From CAUZJO01 sp963580245 (lineage in GTDB: Bacteria; Sumerlaeota; Sumerlaeia; MVZB01), in contig CAUZJO010000197.1 of assembly GCA_963580245.1 (NCBI GenBank), positions 1-6,033 on the forward strand: DNA of 6,033 nt, given 5' to 3'. The notes beneath the pieces were generated by a model. It worked only from the letters and a program-made list of their open reading frames with translations. It did not search any database and was not told the origin of the DNA. Position numbers and translations under genes: made by a program. This document shows positions 4,201 through 6,033 of this stretch, piece after piece (position 1 is the stretch's first letter; each line of letters starts with the position of its first letter).

Positions 4201-6033
4201 TTAACGATTTGCCAAGATCGATTGCTTTAAAGGTCCGGCGAGCTTGTCCCAGCGATGCCTCTCCGCTTGCAGAGCCTCTTCGAGCATAGACAAACGAGCT
4301 TCCAGCGCCTCGATCTTCGCATCTTTCTCTTGCACCACCTGATAGAGCCCCTGGATCGCCGCCAAAGCCACGCCTTCGGCGTCGACGGTGCCAATGTGGC
4401 GCTCGCTCGCCCCGAGGCCGAAGGCGGCCATGAAATCCTGGGCCATCGGTCCGATATGGCTCACGGTTTCAGGTTCGCCTTTGTAACGCCATTGCGTGAC
4501 CGGCAGCCCCGCGACCTTCTCAAGAATCTCTCGCCGATCGACCTGCTCGAAGTCCTGCTTCGAGTTGCGGTCCGAACCGTTGGTCCAAACGCCGCCGGCG
4601 GTCACATGGGCGGCGTTGCCGTTGGTCGCATCGGTGCCGACCTCGAGCGGGTTGGTCGGATCGGTTGTGTGGATACCGACGTTGTCGCGCGGATTGAGCA
4701 GAATGTCCGAGGCAGCCGTCCCGCGCGTCCGAATCTCGAAGTCGTCGGTGGCGCCGAAGAAGCCCGCGTCGGCACGAATGAGCCCGCCATCCTGGAGCAT
4801 CGTGAGCCGCGGTTGGTCGCTCTCGCCGCTATCGTCGGTGTCGGCCTCGATCGTCAGCCGGACCGAGCCGGCCCCGCCCGAAATCAGCGTATCGCCGCCG
4901 ACCTTTAAGTAAAGAGGAGGCGCGGTCTCGATGATCGTGAGCGAATAGTCGTAGTTGGAGGCGACGTAAGCCGTCGTCCCCGAGACGAAGACTGAGAAGG
5001 CCCCGCCGAGTCGGCTAAACGTCCCGTCGCCGTCGAAGACCTCGGCCAGCAGCGCCGGATTCGTCGGATCGCTCACGTCGATGATCGTGAGCGAATTGTC
5101 GTCGTAGGAGGCGACGTAAGCTGTTGTCCCCGAGACGAAGACCGAGTAGGCCCCATGAAGGCGACTGAATGTCCCATCGCCGTCGTAGACCTCGGACAGC
5201 AGCGCCGGATTCGTCGGATCGCTCACGTCGATGATCGTGAGCGAATTGTCGCCGTAGGAGGCGACGTAGGCCGTTGCCCCCGAGACGAAGACTGAGTAGG
5301 CCCTGCGGAGTCGGCTAAACGTTCCGTCGCCGTCGAAGACCTCGGCCAGCAGCGCCGGATTCGTCGGATCGCTCACGTCGATGATCGTGAGCGAATTGTC
5401 GCCGTTGGAGGTGACGTAGGCCGTCGTTCCCGAGACGTAGACCGAGCTGGCGCCGACGAGGAAGTCGAACGTCCCGTCTTCGTTATAAACCTCGGACAGC
5501 GGTTTGGGGTCGACAATCCCCGGTCCGTCTTTTGCGACATGCAACCCCGCCGTCGGTGCGGTCGTGCCGATCCCCATGTTGCCCTCCGTGTCGACGAAGA
5601 CCGCGTCGACTGGGTCGCCGTTCTGGGCGTCCAATGAATGACCGTCTCCGATCGATGCCGGTTTCTCGGTCACGTTGTCCCAATGGACCGCCCCCCCGGC
5701 CCCGCCGGTGTTGAGTTCGTTCTCGGTGTAGTAAAGCGTGTCGTGATCGTGGACTACCGTCGCGAAATCCGCGGAATCCGCTCCGTCGAGCGTATCGGCG
5801 TCTAATCCGCTATCGACCCCGTCGTTGGCCAGCACCGTGGGCAAGATATCGCCGATCCGCGCGATGCTGACCGAGATTCGCGCGTCATCCAGCACGCCGG
5901 AGCTCAGGTTGGCGGCGTCATGGTCGTGCGACGTGGTCGCGAACGCGGCGGAATCCATCCCGTCGAGCTGGTCGGCGTCCGTGGCGTTGGCGGCCTCCAC
6001 CGCCGTCTGCGCCGAAGCGGCATGCAGAGCATA
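4201..6033 (-). CDS. Surface/tail-fibre-like protein with LVIVD repeats and C-terminal peptidase S74 chaperone domain (partial at 5' end)
   Basis: The frame stays open to the right edge: codons before the GTG at 6000 read YALHAASAQTA, so the true start lies outside. Residue numbers here count from that GTG. Two stalk motifs, DADQLDGMDSAAFATTSHDHD (7-27) and DADTLDGADSADFATVVHDHD (67-87), and two 'GIGTTxPTxxLxV'-type motifs (143-155, 442-454) are typical of chromosomal tail-fibre-like proteins. Between them lie four 50-residue LVIVD-type repeats (171-359; AYVASxxDNSLTIIDVSDPTNPALL). The C-terminus from 476 is an S74 intramolecular chaperone: SDRNSK with the conserved Ser and Lys, VTQWRYKGE, HIGPMAQDF, then a coiled coil (about 554-587). 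In phage relatives this domain drives trimerisation and cleaves itself off near that Ser. The protein is probably exported and trimeric; the ligand is unknown. No phage genes surround it, so a host surface protein is more likely than a prophage. Confidence 0.9.
   Translation of the reverse strand, partial: YALHAASAQTAVEAANATDADQLDGMDSAAFATTSHDHDAANLSSGVLDDARISVSIARIGDILPTVLANDGVDSGLDADTLDGADSADFATVVHDHDTLYYTENELNTGGAGGAVHWDNVTEKPASIGDGHSLDAQNGDPVDAVFVDTEGNMGIGTTAPTAGLHVAKDGPGIVDPKPLSEVYNEDGTFDFLVGASSVYVSGTTAYVTSNGDNSLTIIDVSDPTNPALLAEVFDGDGTFSRLRRAYSVFVSGATAYVASYGDNSLTIIDVSDPTNPALLSEVYDGDGTFSRLHGAYSVFVSGTTAYVASYDDNSLTIIDVSDPTNPALLAEVFDGDGTFSRLGGAFSVFVSGTTAYVASNYDYSLTIIETAPPLYLKVGGDTLISGGAGSVRLTIEADTDDSGESDQPRLTMLQDGGLIRADAGFFGATDDFEIRTRGTAASDILLNPRDNVGIHTTDPTNPLEVGTDATNGNAAHVTAGGVWTNGSDRNSKQDFEQVDRREILEKVAGLPVTQWRYKGEPETVSHIGPMAQDFMAAFGLGASERHIGTVDAEGVALAAIQGLYQVVQEKDAKIEALEARLSMLEEALQAERHRWDKLAGPLKQSILANR
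4924..5490 (-). repeat. Tandem 150-bp repeats encoding four LVIVD-type units
   Basis: The period is exactly 150 bases (50 codons). The marker ATGATCGTGAGCGAAT recurs at 4931, 5081, 5231 and 5381 on the plus strand. The inner units are nearly identical at the DNA level, including silent positions, pointing to recent duplication or ongoing homogenisation. The unit closest to the N-terminus (right side) is more diverged, and the last unit lacks the DVSDPTNPALL end. In LVIVD proteins such units are thought to form beta-propeller blades. Confidence 0.9.

Noticed and set aside
4255..4908. Plus-strand frame of 217 aa
   Set aside because: Antisense of the S74 protein gene; long open antisense frames are expected in GC-rich coding DNA.
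4924..5490. CRISPR array or minisatellite
   Set aside because: The 150-bp repeats are in-frame coding units with no spacers; they are protein repeats.
4201..6033. Prophage tail module
   Set aside because: No other phage structural, lysis or integrase genes are visible, and the stalk motifs and YALHA start are typical of chromosomal surface proteins; the right flank is not visible, so this is not absolute.

Overview
The window looks like a GC-rich accessory stretch from a bacterium of the Planctomycetota or a similar metagenome-known lineage. The pointers are three protein styles common there: a short pilin-like protein ending in a DPTNGTxSxGDI motif, a secreted protein resembling the N-terminal part of FG-GAP repeat proteins, and a chromosomal tail-fibre-like S74 protein. 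The taxonomic call is inference; there is no rRNA or marker gene. Every confident gene lies on the minus strand.

Layout, left to right. Positions 1-661 (minus) hold the first 220 codons of a secreted protein that runs off the left edge. Its upstream region (662-1000) contains a possible promoter, a strong hairpin nested in an outer stem, and a separate 106-bp inverted-repeat structure at 866-971. A small acidic plus-strand ORF follows (1001-1207). The stretch 1208-1587 has no convincing gene but carries the first copy of a 58-bp repeat (1321-1379). Next come a short minus-strand ORF (1588-1818) and an intact type IV pilin/pseudopilin-like gene (1788-2438), which is visibly AT-richer than its surroundings and has a strong Shine-Dalgarno sequence. 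A frameshifted small gene remnant (2631-2824) starts inside the second copy of the 58-bp repeat. A possible small single-pass membrane protein sits on the plus strand at 3073-3351. A doubly truncated, frameshifted hsdM remnant (type I restriction-modification methyltransferase subunit) occupies 3385-3920. A C-rich repeat/hairpin (4143-4196) lies just past the stop of a long minus-strand gene (4201-6033, open at the right edge). That gene encodes LDG/HDHD stalk motifs, four tandem 50-residue LVIVD-type repeats and a C-terminal peptidase S74 chaperone domain with a coiled coil.

The genes do not form an obvious operon or pathway. Three of the encoded products (FG-GAP-like protein, pilin-like protein, S74 protein) are predicted to be exported or surface-exposed. 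The middle, about 0.9-4.2 kb, reads as gene debris with short dispersed repeats between these intact surface genes. I found no CRISPR array, tRNA, rRNA, intact transposase or convincing new multi-gene system. The points most worth checking are the two dispersed repeat families, the structured leader before the first gene, and the nearly identical tandem repeats in the S74 protein.
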